The translations under genes were made by a program, and so were the position numbers. A model generated the notes under the pieces. The model saw nothing but the letters and a program-made list of their open reading frames with translations. It made no database searches and was not told the DNA's origin. From positions 18,406 through 82,405 of the forward strand of contig CAJFNV010000107.1 of assembly GCA_904395805.1 (NCBI GenBank): a DNA stretch of 64,000 bases, in the 5' to 3' direction. This DNA is from Candidatus Gallispira edinburgensis. GTDB lineage: Bacteria; Bacillota; Clostridia; Lachnospirales; CAG-274. The first letter of the stretch is position 1, and each line of letters opens with the position of its first letter. Shown here in pieces: positions 47,030 to 56,405 of the stretch.

Positions 47030-47391
47030 TGTATTTTGATTTTTATGACCTGATAGGCAAATATAGTACATCATTTACACTTGTTCAGGAGGAAAAGGGG
47101 CAATATGACGAAAAAGGCGATTATGTAAAGGGTGAAACCGTTAAGACGGAACTTACGGGAGCTGTTATGAATATAAGAGACAGTAAGCTTTACAGAAGTG
47201 AAGGAACTCTTACAAGTGCCGACAAGGAGTTATATTGCTTTGACAAGATAGAAAATATTGTAAATGCTTATGTTATATGGAAGGACAATAAGTACAAGGT
47301 CGAAACAACAGAGGAAAATGCCGAATTTACGGGTGTGTACAGGTATACTCTTAAGTATGTGAGTGCCTTTAATGGGGAGGCGGTTACTTGA
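47029..47391 (+). CDS. head-tail joining/stopper protein
   Basis: A 120-residue beta-rich protein (SFTLVQEEKGQYDEKGDYVK; YRYTLKYVSAFNGE) in the position of the stopper in SPP1-like connectors. Call from position and fold pattern; sequence family not certain. Confidence 0.6.
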   Translation: MYFDFYDLIGKYSTSFTLVQEEKGQYDEKGDYVKGETVKTELTGAVMNIRDSKLYRSEGTLTSADKELYCFDKIENIVNAYVIWKDNKYKVETTEENAEFTGVYRYTLKYVSAFNGEAVT

Positions 47392-47876
47392 TCAATAATG
47401 AAAATTTAAGAATGACTGTTGTTACCGGCTTAAGCGAACATCTGGGGGTGCCTGTTATACGTTCAAATCAGAACGCAGAGCCTCCAGGGTATCCTTATGT
47501 AAGCTATACCGTAACAACCGCCGAAAGCGCTAACAACGGTACATACGGCGAATATGAAGACGGCATTGACAGGATACCTGTGACACAGACATGGAGCATA
47601 ACAGTGCAGTCAGATAAGGAAGAGGAAAGTATCAGCCTTGCAGGTAAAGCAAGGGATTGGCTTATCCATTCGGGAAGAATATATCTGAATGACAACGATA
47701 TTATTGTGCAGTCTGTAACGGACATAACAAACAGGGACAATATGATAAGCATTGAATATGAGTATAAAAACGGATTTGATGTTGTGTTCTGGCTTATGAA
47801 TGAGGTGGAAAGACAGGTTGAAGAAATTGAAACTGTCAAAATTGAAGAATATGGAATTGATGTAAGTAAAAATTAA
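47388..47876 (+). CDS. neck/tail terminator protein (gp12-like)
   Basis: A 162-residue protein resembling the phage neck terminator gp12-like family (PPGYPYVSYTVTTAESA; ISIEYEYKNGFDVVFWL). TTG start after GGGGAGG, overlapping the previous stop by four bases. It caps the tail during assembly. Confidence 0.75.
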   Translation: MINNENLRMTVVTGLSEHLGVPVIRSNQNAEPPGYPYVSYTVTTAESANNGTYGEYEDGIDRIPVTQTWSITVQSDKEEESISLAGKARDWLIHSGRIYLNDNDIIVQSVTDITNRDNMISIEYEYKNGFDVVFWLMNEVERQVEEIETVKIEEYGIDVSKN

Positions 47877-47889
47877 AAGGAGTGATAAA

Positions 47890-49437
47890 ATGGCTAATGA
47901 TATTAGTGATGTAACTGTTAATATAACGGTTGAGGATGTTGTTAATCCTGCTGCCTTTGGAGGCATATGTCTTTATACGCCTATGAGCACAACAGGCGTA
48001 GATCCTGATCTGCCTTATACGGAAGTATATAGTTATGATGAGGCTAAGGCGGTCGTAGGTGCGAGCAACATGAAGAGTGTTTACAGTGGGTATAGTTTAG
48101 ATATCTCAAAAGTGACAACAGGATCGGTACAGAAGGCAACTCTCGATGCTTTAAATACAGGTAAATATACATTTTTGGGGAGCAGTTATGATGCTGAAAG
48201 CAACAGCAAGACGATTAACGGAAAGAGTTATACAAAGAGAATTAAAGCTATAAGTGATGATAATGGAATTCAAATTCAGCCAACAAGTACAGGAGCGTAT
48301 ATAGGTGTTGCTTGCTGTGGATCTTCGGCAGATAAGAGTGTTACTCTTATGCTTAAGGATACCAGCGGAAATGTGATAGACAGCAAGACCCTTGAAGGCT
48401 CTGATCCTGTCTATGTATCATTGCAGGTAGGTTCCATAAGTAATAAGGTTACACTTTGCAGTACAAGCAACGATGGGGCTACAGTGCATATATATGGTAT
48501 TGAACAGTCGCTGATTACAATTAATGCCAGAAAAATGCTCGATATGGTACAGATTGCCTTTATGCAGGAAAATCCTCCTGAAAAAATAGGGCTTTTAAGC
48601 TGCCTTCCTGATGTTATTGAAAATTATTTGAACTGTGACTGGAGATATATGGTACTTTGTAAAACATCAAGCAGCACCACTGCAGTATCAGACCTGGCTT
48701 CTTACATAGAAAGCTGCGGAGCTTATAAGGTGCTTGCTCTTGACTTATTGACAGAAGACCCCGGCAGCAGTGGCGGTGACGGAGATGGATTTTTGTACAA
48801 CCATTACAAGAATGCATACGAAAACTTTAAGAGCTTTGAACGTACTTTTGCATATGTTGGTGTGCCTGCTTATGATGCTGACGGAGAGAGTACAAGCAAT
48901 TCAATATGTACTGCGCTCCTTGCTCATACAGGCAATAAGACTGTAGGCTCATATACATACAAGAATATGTCATTAAAGGGTGTATATGCCGATGAAGGTA
49001 TTACAAAGTCAAAACTTGAAGAATATCATGATATAAATGTAAATGCATATGTACATAAGGCAGGCTATGATGTAACATCAGAAGGCAAGCTTGCAAACGG
49101 AGAGTATATTGACATTCTGGATGCTAAGGACTGGCTTATTACACAGATCAGGTATCAGCTTCAGCAGGTATTGATAACAAACGATAAGGTACCATATACA
49201 AATAATGGTATTGCTTTACTGGAAAACACAGTTGTGAATGTATTACAGGATGCTTACAACAATGGTATGATCGCCGAGGATGATGACGGAAATCCTTCAT
49301 ATTCGGTTAATTTTGCCGGAAGAAGTGATACAAAGGCGAGCGATAGAGAAAAGAGGCAGTATATGGAAGGTAAGTTCAGTTTTGAATTAGCAGGCGCAAT
49401 ACATACAGTAACCGTAAATGGTACTATTCGTATTTAA
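47890..49437 (+). CDS. contractile tail sheath protein (DUF3383)
   Basis: A 515-residue sheath subunit. The N-terminal ISDVTVNITVEDVVNPAAFG and C-terminal KRQYMEGKFSFELAGAIHTV fit the DUF3383 sheath family. Residues about 70-200 form a Ser/Gly/Thr-rich insertion probably exposed on the sheath surface. AAGGAG precedes the ATG. It defines the phage as a myovirus. Confidence 0.85.
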   Translation: MANDISDVTVNITVEDVVNPAAFGGICLYTPMSTTGVDPDLPYTEVYSYDEAKAVVGASNMKSVYSGYSLDISKVTTGSVQKATLDALNTGKYTFLGSSYDAESNSKTINGKSYTKRIKAISDDNGIQIQPTSTGAYIGVACCGSSADKSVTLMLKDTSGNVIDSKTLEGSDPVYVSLQVGSISNKVTLCSTSNDGATVHIYGIEQSLITINARKMLDMVQIAFMQENPPEKIGLLSCLPDVIENYLNCDWRYMVLCKTSSSTTAVSDLASYIESCGAYKVLALDLLTEDPGSSGGDGDGFLYNHYKNAYENFKSFERTFAYVGVPAYDADGESTSNSICTALLAHTGNKTVGSYTYKNMSLKGVYADEGITKSKLEEYHDINVNAYVHKAGYDVTSEGKLANGEYIDILDAKDWLITQIRYQLQQVLITNDKVPYTNNGIALLENTVVNVLQDAYNNGMIAEDDDGNPSYSVNFAGRSDTKASDREKRQYMEGKFSFELAGAIHTVTVNGTIRI

Positions 49438-49450
49438 GGAGGTGCTATAA

Positions 49451-49849
49451 ATGTTATTTTCAAAGTACAATGCAAAGGATACAACCGTTACGGTGAACGG
49501 AGTAAATATAACAGGCTTTGGCGAAGATATGCTTACAATTGAAAAGGATGAAGAATTATTCTCTACTTCTGTTGGTGCGCAGGGCGATGTGGTCAAAAGC
49601 GAAATAAATAACCCTTTGGGAAGTGCTACACTGACTGTACAGGTGACAAGCCCTCAGTATGCCTATTTGGTTTCTCTTGCTAAACAGTCTGATCCATTCC
49701 CTTTCTGGTACACAAATAAGTCACTTGGAGAAAGATCAGGAGGGACAAGGGCTAATATTAAGAATTATCCAGAAATTGCAAGAGGTTCAGAGGCGGAAGA
49801 TGTTGAATTTGAATTTCAGATCTTTGATTTAACAACAGAAAATATATGA
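49451..49849 (+). CDS. tail tube protein
   Basis: A 132-residue tube subunit encoded directly after the sheath, resembling the DUF3277-type family (VNITGFGEDMLTIEKDEELF; GAQGDVVKSEINNPLGSATL). AAGGAGG precedes the ATG. Confidence 0.85.
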   Translation: MLFSKYNAKDTTVTVNGVNITGFGEDMLTIEKDEELFSTSVGAQGDVVKSEINNPLGSATLTVQVTSPQYAYLVSLAKQSDPFPFWYTNKSLGERSGGTRANIKNYPEIARGSEAEDVEFEFQIFDLTTENI

Positions 49850-49860
49850 TAAGTGATTTG

Positions 49861-49886
49861 AAGGGGAGCGTTTAATACGTTCCCTT
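49861..49886 (+). terminator. attenuator hairpin after the tube gene
   Basis: GGGGAGCGT-TTAAT-ACGTTCCC followed by TTTTATTTT. It would lower expression of the tail chaperone relative to sheath and tube. Confidence 0.7.
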
Positions 49887-49917
49887 TTATTTTGAAAATA
49901 ATAGGAGGATTTTTACA

Positions 49918-50220
49918 ATGAAAAAATTTACGCAGGTTAAGAAGGTAATAAAGGGTACAGAGTATACAGCTCAATTCAACGGATTCGGAGAGGCATATAA
50001 ATTTACTGATGCAATAACCGACTCATCTATGAAACCAAGTCTTTATAAGGCGGCTGAGTATCTTTTTGAAAATGTTCTCGTTGAGCCAAAAAGGACTTTT
50101 GATGATTTTGAGGATAGAGAAGAACTTGATGAGGTCATAGCTTTTCTGACAGAAGTAAAGGACGGTACTTTTCGAGAAACAACTGACGAAGGAACAACTA
50201 AGGCAGATAGTAAAAAGTAA
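49918..50220 (+). CDS. tail assembly chaperone, upstream frame
   Basis: A 100-residue protein in the position of the gpG-type chaperone between tube and tape measure. It ends in AGT-AAA-AAG-TAA, and a second frame continues the expected chaperone extension directly after it. Helical, acidic, no membrane segment. Confidence 0.8.
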   Translation: MKKFTQVKKVIKGTEYTAQFNGFGEAYKFTDAITDSSMKPSLYKAAEYLFENVLVEPKRTFDDFEDREELDEVIAFLTEVKDGTFRETTDEGTTKADSKK

Positions 50221-50221
50221 C

Positions 50222-50359
50222 TGGGCATTATACAGGCTTGTATTTTCGGGTTTTGATTATAATACGGTGTTTTATCAGATGACACCGAGGGAAGTTGAAA
50301 TGGCTAATATTGCTCTTGATATTAAGATAGAGCAGGAGAAAAGAGCAATCAAAAAATAA
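50222..50359 (+). CDS. tail assembly chaperone, frameshifted extension
   Basis: A 45-codon open frame (starts WALYRLVFSGFDYN, then FYQMTPREVEMANIAL) without a convincing start codon or ribosome-binding site. It is in the +1 (equivalently -2) frame relative to the preceding gene and stays open across its stop. This is the pattern of gpG-gpGT frameshift products in tailed phages. The start given is the first codon clearly homologous in character; translation probably enters through the shift near 50209-50220. Confidence 0.65.
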   Translation, partial: WALYRLVFSGFDYNTVFYQMTPREVEMANIALDIKIEQEKRAIKK

Positions 50360-50377
50360 ACGGAGGGAGGTGTAAAC

Positions 50378-53300
50378 TTGGCTAAAGAAATAATAAGGCA
50401 GGATGTTGTACAAATTGACCTTGACAGTAATAATATATTGTCGTCATTTCAAAAAATACAAAAAGACATAGAGAAGATGAAGAAGCAGCTTTTAGGCTTA
50501 ACTGACGGAGAGCCATTTGAAGAAACGGCTGAACAGGCAGAAAAAACAAGTATAGCTGTCAAAGACACAACAAAGGAAACAGAAAAACTTAAAGAGTCAC
50601 TTGATAAAGTCTCAAAAACCAGTTTTAGTAAGGTTACAGCAGGGCTTAAAAAAGTTGGGGCAATGGCAGGGACCGCAGTTAAGGCAACAGCGAAGGTAAC
50701 TGTTGCTGGAATAGGGGCGGCAAGTGCAGGAGTGGCTGCAATGGTTGCTTCGTCTGTAGGTGCATATAGTAATTATGAACAGCTTGTTGGCGGTGTTGAT
50801 ACATTGTTTAAAAACAGTTCATCAACTGTTCAGAAATATGCAAATGATGCCTATAAAACTGCGGGACTTACAGCCAATGAATACATGGAAACTGTTACGA
50901 GTTTTTCCGCAAACTTATTACAGAGTCTGGGCGGTGATACAAAAAAGGCTGCTGAATACGGCAATATGGCTGTTATTGATATGGCTGACAATGCCAACAA
51001 AATGGGTACCGATATGAGTTCAATTATTGAAACATATCAGAGCCTGGCAAAAGGCAATTATGAAATGCTTGATAATCTGAAGCTCGGCTATGGCGGTACA
51101 AAAACCGAAATGCAGAGGTTGATAAAAGATGCTGCTAAGTTAGATAAAAGCGTTGATGCAAATAGTACATCATATGCAAATCTTGTAAAGGCTATCCATG
51201 CTGTCCAGGAAAATATGGGGATCACAGATACAACAAAAAACGAAGCCGACTCAACTATACAAGGTTCATTTGCGGCGTTAAGGTCCACATGGGGAAATCT
51301 TATGACAAGTCTTATAGTTGGCGGTGATAGTTTTGACCAATGCCTTACAAATCTTGTTGACAGTGCAAAGACCTTCGGCAAAAACATTATGCCTGCTGTA
51401 AGAAAAGGACTGGAGGGTGTTGGAAGGTTAATAACCGAATTGGCACCATACATAGAGGCAGAATTGCCCGGGTTGGTCGATGAATTACTGCCTCCGTTGC
51501 TGAAAGCAGCAACAGCCTTGATAAAAGGACTTATCAGAGCATTACCTAATATTGTAAAATCTCTTGTAAAAGAATTGCCGGATATTGTAAAACAAATCGG
51601 ACAGGCTATATCGGAAACTTTCGGAACACAGTTCCCCGCACTGGGAAATTTCGGAAAGTTATTTATAGAAAATGCTAAAACCATTGCAAATATTGTCCCC
51701 TATCTTCTTGGCGGTATAGCTGCCTTTAAGGTGTTTAAAACTGCTTTTTCAGGCTTGAGCAACGTATCGAAACTTTTAGGGAAATCCGGTGATTCTGTTG
51801 AATCGGTGGAAAATGCGACTGATCCATTAAGAAGAACGGCAAAAACAAATGCTAAAACAGTGTTAAAGGGAATGGCAAATATAGCAATTATAATAGGCGG
51901 TTTTACTGTAATTGCTACTGCTGTAATGGCTGTTTCGCCTTATATTTCCAAGTTAACTGATGTAAAATCTCTTGTAAAAGTTGTAGGCACAATCGGTGTT
52001 TTAGGAGTTGTGGGAACGGGCTTAGCTCAATTGTCAGGTATAGTCGGTAAAATTCCTGTGTCTACAGTCGCTAAAGGTCTTGCAAACATGGCGATAATGA
52101 TAGGGGGACTTACAGTAATAGGTGCGGTTTTTGCTGCTGTATCACCGTTTATTGCACAGCTTGTTGATGTTGGAGCTATGAAGAAAGTGATAGGCACAAT
52201 AACTGTACTTGGTGTTGTTGGCTCGGCTTTATCAGTATTTGCAGGGGTAGTTGGATTGATACCCGTGCCTGTTGTACTGGCAGGACTTGCAAACATTGCT
52301 CTGGTTATTACCGGTTTTACTGCTATAATAACAGCTTTTGGAGCACTTTCTAAAATTCAGGGTTTTAATGAGTTTATTGAAACGGGCGGAGCAACCTTGG
52401 CAAATTTGTTCCGTCAGATAGGTAAAATCGGAGGTTCTCTTATAAGTGGTATTGGTGAGGGATTGACTTCAGCGCTGCCTGTGATAGGAGAGAACCTGTC
52501 TAAATTTGCAGAGGCAATAAAGCCTATGTTTTCATCTTTTGCAGGTGCAGATCTGAGCGGTATCGGCAATTTCTTCTCTGCAATGGGCGGATTTATGCTT
52601 AAAATGGCAGGAAACGGAATCGCAAGCATATTTACAGGCGGTACGGATTTTGGGGAACTGGGAAAAGAGCTGACAACATTTTCCGTGAATTCAAAGGGCT
52701 TTTTCGATAATGTAAGTGCATTTCCACAGCAAGGCTTCACAAATGCAAAACTCATGTTTGAAGCTTTGGGAGATATAAGTAATGTTCCTAATACGGGAGG
52801 TATTGCACAGTGGTTCAGCGGTACTAATGATTTTAAGACTTTGTCTGAGGGGCTTGCGGATCTGTCTGGGGACGGCGTTGTTAATTTTTTTAACACTGTG
52901 TCACAAATGCCTCAGGGAAGTTTTGAAAATGCAAAGAATTTGTTTGAGGCACTGTCAAAAATAAGCAGCCTTCCTAATACGGGAGGTTTTTTCCAATGGT
53001 TCAGCGGAGAAAATGATATTGCGGGAATTGCTGAAAAACTTCCTCCTTTTGGCAGGGCAGCTTCTGCTTTTTATAATTCAATTTCAGGAATAAGTGACTT
53101 TGGCAGAATAGAGGCTTTGTTTACTTCTCTTAAAAGCGCAAGCGGTATAGAATCTATAACAACTTTAGTTATTGAAAATATAAATACCATAGTTACAAAA
53201 GTATCTGAATTACCTAAGAAAATGGGAGATGCCTTAAAAAACTCAGGGGATAGCCTTAAAACAGCGCTGGTTGCTATATGGACAGATGCCGTAAAGGCTT

Positions 53301-54475
53301 CTGTTACACCAGTCAATAAGCTGCTTGATGGTGCCAACTGGATATTAAAAGAATTCGGATCATCAAAACGTGTGGCAAAATGGACACCCTATGCAAAGGG
53401 CACAGACGGACACAAGGGCGGCAATGCTGTTGTAAATGACGGCAGAGGTGCGGAATTGGTACAGATGCCGAACGGAAATGCCTTTATACCAAAGGGTAAA
53501 AATGTATTGATCCCAAATGCCCCTAAGGGCATGAAAGTACTGTCAGCTGAGGATACTGCTTCATTGTTAGGTAAAAAGTCACCTACATTCAGGTACTCAA
53601 AGGGAAATATTGATATATGGGATTATGTGGACAATGCAGCGGGATTAATTGGAGCTGTTACAAATAAATATGTAAATTACAAAGGGATTAAAGGAGCCGC
53701 ATTAAATATAGGCAAAGGAATGGTAACAACTATAGGAAATGAAATGACCCAGTGGGTCAAAAATCTTTTTGATGAGTTTGGTGCATTAAGCCTTGAAAAT
53801 TATAATCCGTCAGCAGGCGTTGAACAGTGGAGATCTACTGTTATAAGAGCCTTAAAAATGGAAAAGCAGTACAGTGATGCTAATGTGGCAAGAACATTGT
53901 ATCAGATGCAGACCGAAAGCGGCGGAAACCCGAAAGCAATAAATTTATGGGATAGCAATGCTAAAAAGGGCACACCTTCAAAAGGCTTAATGCAGGTTAT
54001 TGACTCTACATTTAAGGCCTATGGGCGCCCCGGTTATAACAAGAATATTTATGACCCTCTGAGCAATATTCTTGCTTCAATAAGATATGCTGTGGCAAGA
54101 TATGGTTCTTTGGCTAAAGCCTACAGAGGTGTGGGATATGCAAACGGAGGAATAGCAACCAGACCAAGTATATTTGGTGAGAGTGGTGCTGAAATGGCAA
54201 TACCTCTGTCATCAAGTAAAAGGAAAAGGGGCTTAAGTCTATGGATGCAGACAGGAGAACTGCTTGGACTAGGCAGATATACACCTGAAAATGCTCCGAC
54301 AACAGGGGGAAAAGTAAATCAGAACATAACTTATTCCGCACCTATAAACATAACCGTAAATGGTGACGGTAACAGCAGGCAGACAGCAAGAAGTGTTAAA
54401 AATGCCGTTAAGGAAGGAATAAGAGAAATGATGGAAAGTTTTGAATACAGCAACAAGCCCATAAGAGAATTTTAA
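50378..54475 (+). CDS. tape measure protein with lytic transglycosylase domain
   Basis: A 1365-residue tail-length ruler. N-terminal coiled coil (to about 90), a conserved tape-measure region (AAMVASSVGAYSNYEQLVGG), hydrophobic helices (about 480-680) with internal repeats, and two copies of an NTGG...WFSG motif near residues 805 and 870. The C-terminal soluble lytic transglycosylase domain (about 1155-1260) has QTESGGNPKAIN and SKGLMQVIDSTFKAYG. TTG start after GGGAGGTG. It drills through peptidoglycan during DNA injection. Confidence 0.93.
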   Translation: MAKEIIRQDVVQIDLDSNNILSSFQKIQKDIEKMKKQLLGLTDGEPFEETAEQAEKTSIAVKDTTKETEKLKESLDKVSKTSFSKVTAGLKKVGAMAGTAVKATAKVTVAGIGAASAGVAAMVASSVGAYSNYEQLVGGVDTLFKNSSSTVQKYANDAYKTAGLTANEYMETVTSFSANLLQSLGGDTKKAAEYGNMAVIDMADNANKMGTDMSSIIETYQSLAKGNYEMLDNLKLGYGGTKTEMQRLIKDAAKLDKSVDANSTSYANLVKAIHAVQENMGITDTTKNEADSTIQGSFAALRSTWGNLMTSLIVGGDSFDQCLTNLVDSAKTFGKNIMPAVRKGLEGVGRLITELAPYIEAELPGLVDELLPPLLKAATALIKGLIRALPNIVKSLVKELPDIVKQIGQAISETFGTQFPALGNFGKLFIENAKTIANIVPYLLGGIAAFKVFKTAFSGLSNVSKLLGKSGDSVESVENATDPLRRTAKTNAKTVLKGMANIAIIIGGFTVIATAVMAVSPYISKLTDVKSLVKVVGTIGVLGVVGTGLAQLSGIVGKIPVSTVAKGLANMAIMIGGLTVIGAVFAAVSPFIAQLVDVGAMKKVIGTITVLGVVGSALSVFAGVVGLIPVPVVLAGLANIALVITGFTAIITAFGALSKIQGFNEFIETGGATLANLFRQIGKIGGSLISGIGEGLTSALPVIGENLSKFAEAIKPMFSSFAGADLSGIGNFFSAMGGFMLKMAGNGIASIFTGGTDFGELGKELTTFSVNSKGFFDNVSAFPQQGFTNAKLMFEALGDISNVPNTGGIAQWFSGTNDFKTLSEGLADLSGDGVVNFFNTVSQMPQGSFENAKNLFEALSKISSLPNTGGFFQWFSGENDIAGIAEKLPPFGRAASAFYNSISGISDFGRIEALFTSLKSASGIESITTLVIENINTIVTKVSELPKKMGDALKNSGDSLKTALVAIWTDAVKASVTPVNKLLDGANWILKEFGSSKRVAKWTPYAKGTDGHKGGNAVVNDGRGAELVQMPNGNAFIPKGKNVLIPNAPKGMKVLSAEDTASLLGKKSPTFRYSKGNIDIWDYVDNAAGLIGAVTNKYVNYKGIKGAALNIGKGMVTTIGNEMTQWVKNLFDEFGALSLENYNPSAGVEQWRSTVIRALKMEKQYSDANVARTLYQMQTESGGNPKAINLWDSNAKKGTPSKGLMQVIDSTFKAYGRPGYNKNIYDPLSNILASIRYAVARYGSLAKAYRGVGYANGGIATRPSIFGESGAEMAIPLSSSKRKRGLSLWMQTGELLGLGRYTPENAPTTGGKVNQNITYSAPINITVNGDGNSRQTARSVKNAVKEGIREMMESFEYSNKPIREF

Positions 54476-54487
54476 GGATGTGATTTT

Positions 54488-55210
54488 GTGGCATTAATTA
54501 ACGACATATGGATACAGGTTATAGATGAAAAGGTGGGGAGGGACATACAGAGCACGGATCACCCCACTGAAAAAGGTATTGACATAACAGACAATGTTAA
54601 AAGGCAGCCTATCACAATATCCTTAACAGGCAAAATTGTTGATACGGATAATCTTAAATCCCATGAGGCTTATAATAAGCTTTATAATTTGCAGGAAAAA
54701 GGTTCTCTTATAACATATAGCGGAAGAAACATACTTAAAAATATGCAGATACAGTCTTTTAATTCCACTCATCCTTACACTAATGCGGGCGGGCTTGACT
54801 TTGATATGACTTTAAAGGAAGTCCGCATTGCACAGAATGCTTACAGCACCAATGAGGATAGCGGAAAGACTAAGGCAGAAGAAAAGGCAGGTACACAGCA
54901 GGTAAGTCAGGGTGACGGCAATGCTGTGTATCATACCGTGCAGAAGGGGAATACCGTTTATACTCTTGTAAACACCAATTATAAGGAATTGGGAAGTACC
55001 GTTCAGTGGGTCATTGATAATAACCCGGATGCCTTCAGCAGAAAGGGAGATCCTACTACTCTTAAAGTTGGTGCAAAGCTACTTATGGGGTACAAGGAAA
55101 AGGACAAGACGGAAAGCACCCAGTACGGTGTTGAGGCTACATGGCTGTATACAAATGGTGTTTATGCTGACGGTGTGTATTATGGTGAGGATGTTACCGA
55201 CAGAGTGTAA
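54488..55210 (+). CDS. LysM-containing baseplate protein (XkdP-like)
   Basis: A 240-residue protein: the N-terminal part (QPITISLTGKIVDTD, LQEKGSLITYSGRNIL) is typical of tail proteins following the tape measure; residues about 155-200 form a LysM-like domain (YHTVQKGNTVYTLVN, VGAKLLMGY). It probably links the tail tip to peptidoglycan and corresponds to XkdP/gp53-like proteins. GTG start. Confidence 0.8.
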   Translation: MALINDIWIQVIDEKVGRDIQSTDHPTEKGIDITDNVKRQPITISLTGKIVDTDNLKSHEAYNKLYNLQEKGSLITYSGRNILKNMQIQSFNSTHPYTNAGGLDFDMTLKEVRIAQNAYSTNEDSGKTKAEEKAGTQQVSQGDGNAVYHTVQKGNTVYTLVNTNYKELGSTVQWVIDNNPDAFSRKGDPTTLKVGAKLLMGYKEKDKTESTQYGVEATWLYTNGVYADGVYYGEDVTDRV

Positions 55211-55231
55211 AAATAAGAGCAATAAAATATA

Positions 55232-55283
55232 AATGTGTAAAAAATGTGTATTTACTTATTGACAAATGTGTAATTAGTGTGTA
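55232..55283. promoter_or_regulatory. operator repeats of the hicAB promoter
   Basis: Four copies of AATGTGTA (55232, 55243, 55265, and AGTGTGTA at 55276) form two pairs, each with an 11-base period (one helical turn). The second pair lies inside the promoter spacer. They are probable sites for the ribbon-helix-helix domain of HicB. Confidence 0.6.
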
Positions 55284-55287
55284 TAAT
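55259..55287 (+). promoter_or_regulatory. promoter of hicAB
   Basis: Consensus TTGACA and TATAAT with a 17-base spacer, 23 bases before the hicA start. This independent promoter sits inside the tail operon. Confidence 0.9.
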
Positions 55288-55310
55288 ATATATTGTAAGG
55301 AGGAACACTA

Positions 55311-55484
55311 ATGAAGCGACGAGATTTGATTAAGAAACTTGAAGCCGCAGGCTTTGAGTTCAAGGAACATGGCGGTAATCATGATACTTATAAGAGGGGT
55401 TCTGATACAGAGCAGGTACCCAGGCATAAGGAAATAAATGAGATCACCGCAAAGAAAATATTGAAAAAATGGGGATTAAAATAA
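55311..55484 (+). CDS. hicA: HicA toxin (mRNA interferase)
   Basis: A 57-residue toxin with the double-stranded RNA-binding-like HicA fold: MKRRDLIKKLEAAGFEF, the catalytic His region EHGGNHDTYKR (His24) and the PRHKEINEITAKKILKKWG segment. AAGGAGG precedes the ATG. It is a ribosome-independent RNase in known relatives. Encoded before its antitoxin, as usual for hicAB. Confidence 0.92.
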   Translation: MKRRDLIKKLEAAGFEFKEHGGNHDTYKRGSDTEQVPRHKEINEITAKKILKKWGLK

Positions 55485-55491
55485 TCCCCAT
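55469..55491 (+). promoter_or_regulatory. intercistronic hairpin of hicAB
   Basis: A perfect 9-bp stem ATGGGGATT-AAAAT-AATCCCCAT spans the hicA stop codon. No T-run follows. It may stabilise or process the transcript and set the toxin-to-antitoxin ratio. Confidence 0.5.
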
Positions 55492-55520
55492 AATACATTT
55501 ATATCAAGGAGGCTTTTATT

Positions 55521-55943
55521 ATGAAAACAGTATATCCTGTATTTATTGCTCAAAATAATAATGATTATTTAGTTTTTGTTCCTGATTTGGAAATTTATAC
55601 AGAGGGTGTAAGCTTTGTAGATGCAATTGAAATGGCAAGAGATGCGATTGCCTTAAAGGGAATATCATATGAAGATGAAGGTATAGATCTTCCGTTACCG
55701 TCTGATGGAAACGAGGCAATGGCTAAAGCTAAAGCGGATGCAGACGATACATTTGACTATTCAAAAGGTGTTTTAACTTATGTTGATGTGGATTTTTCAG
55801 CATATAGGAAAAAGTATGATAACAGAATGGTCAGAAGAAATGTTACATTGCCTGCATGGTTAAATTATGAGGCAGAAAAATCAAATCTTAACGTATCTAA
55901 ATTCCTCCAGGAAGCTTTAAAAGAAAAATTAATGGCAAAATAA
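55521..55943 (+). CDS. hicB: HicB antitoxin
   Basis: A 140-residue antitoxin. The N-terminal HicB domain is a degenerate RNase H-like fold (YPVFIAQNNNDYLVFVPDLE, VSFVDAIEMARDAIAL) and the C-terminal part is a ribbon-helix-helix DNA-binding domain (RNVTLPAWLNYEAEKSNLNV). It neutralises HicA and probably represses its own promoter through the AATGTGTA repeats. AGGAGG precedes the ATG. Confidence 0.93.
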   Translation: MKTVYPVFIAQNNNDYLVFVPDLEIYTEGVSFVDAIEMARDAIALKGISYEDEGIDLPLPSDGNEAMAKAKADADDTFDYSKGVLTYVDVDFSAYRKKYDNRMVRRNVTLPAWLNYEAEKSNLNVSKFLQEALKEKLMAK

Positions 55944-55955
55944 TTTTAAGCGAAG

Positions 55956-55988
55956 GCACTTGCAGAAAATTGCAGGTGCTTTTATTTT
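55956..55988 (+). terminator. terminator of hicAB
   Basis: GCACTTGCA-GAAAAT-TGCAGGTGC followed by TTTTATTTT, just after the hicB stop. Confidence 0.85.
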
Positions 55989-56002
55989 GAATCGAAAGAA
56001 AT

Positions 56003-56028
56003 ATTCGGGCGGCAAAGCCGAATTTTTA
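56003..56028 (+). terminator. second hairpin with T-run after hicAB
   Basis: ATTCGG / CCGAAT stem with GCGGCAAAG loop followed by TTTTT. Together with the preceding terminator it insulates the cassette from the baseplate genes. Confidence 0.5.
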
Positions 56029-56072
56029 ACGCAGTTAAAAAGTTCTGAATATGTCCTGAAAGGGGTGTTTGC

Positions 56073-56405
56073 TTGATAAGAGACAGAATTACAATTAACA
56101 AAAATCTCATACCTTACAGCTTTGATATTACGCTTTCCGGAGAGGTTTTTGAAATAGGTGTTAAATACAATGAGTTTGCGGATATGTTTACTTTGAGTTT
56201 AACAAAAGACGGAGAGCTTATATGTTCGGGAGAGCCTGTTGTGTATGGTGTGCCTTTATTTAAAGACGTATATGTATGTGGCAAATATCCCGAAATAAGG
56301 ATAGTGCCTTATGATGAGAGCAAGGAAAATGATCAGGTTACATGGGACAACTTCGGGGAAACCGTATTCCTGCTTATAGACAATGGAAGTGATGTAATTG
56401 AATAG
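56073..56405 (+). CDS. baseplate plug-like protein
   Basis: A 110-residue beta-rich protein resembling small baseplate plug/hub proteins of simple contractile phages (IPYSFDITLSGEVFEIGVKY). TTG start after AAAGGGGTG. Its stop overlaps the hub gene start. Confidence 0.65.
   Translation: MIRDRITINKNLIPYSFDITLSGEVFEIGVKYNEFADMFTLSLTKDGELICSGEPVVYGVPLFKDVYVCGKYPEIRIVPYDESKENDQVTWDNFGETVFLLIDNGSDVIE

Noticed and set aside
54488..55210. LysM protein as an endolysin
   Set aside because: It has no catalytic domain and sits between tape measure and baseplate genes; the lysis amidase begins at 63816.
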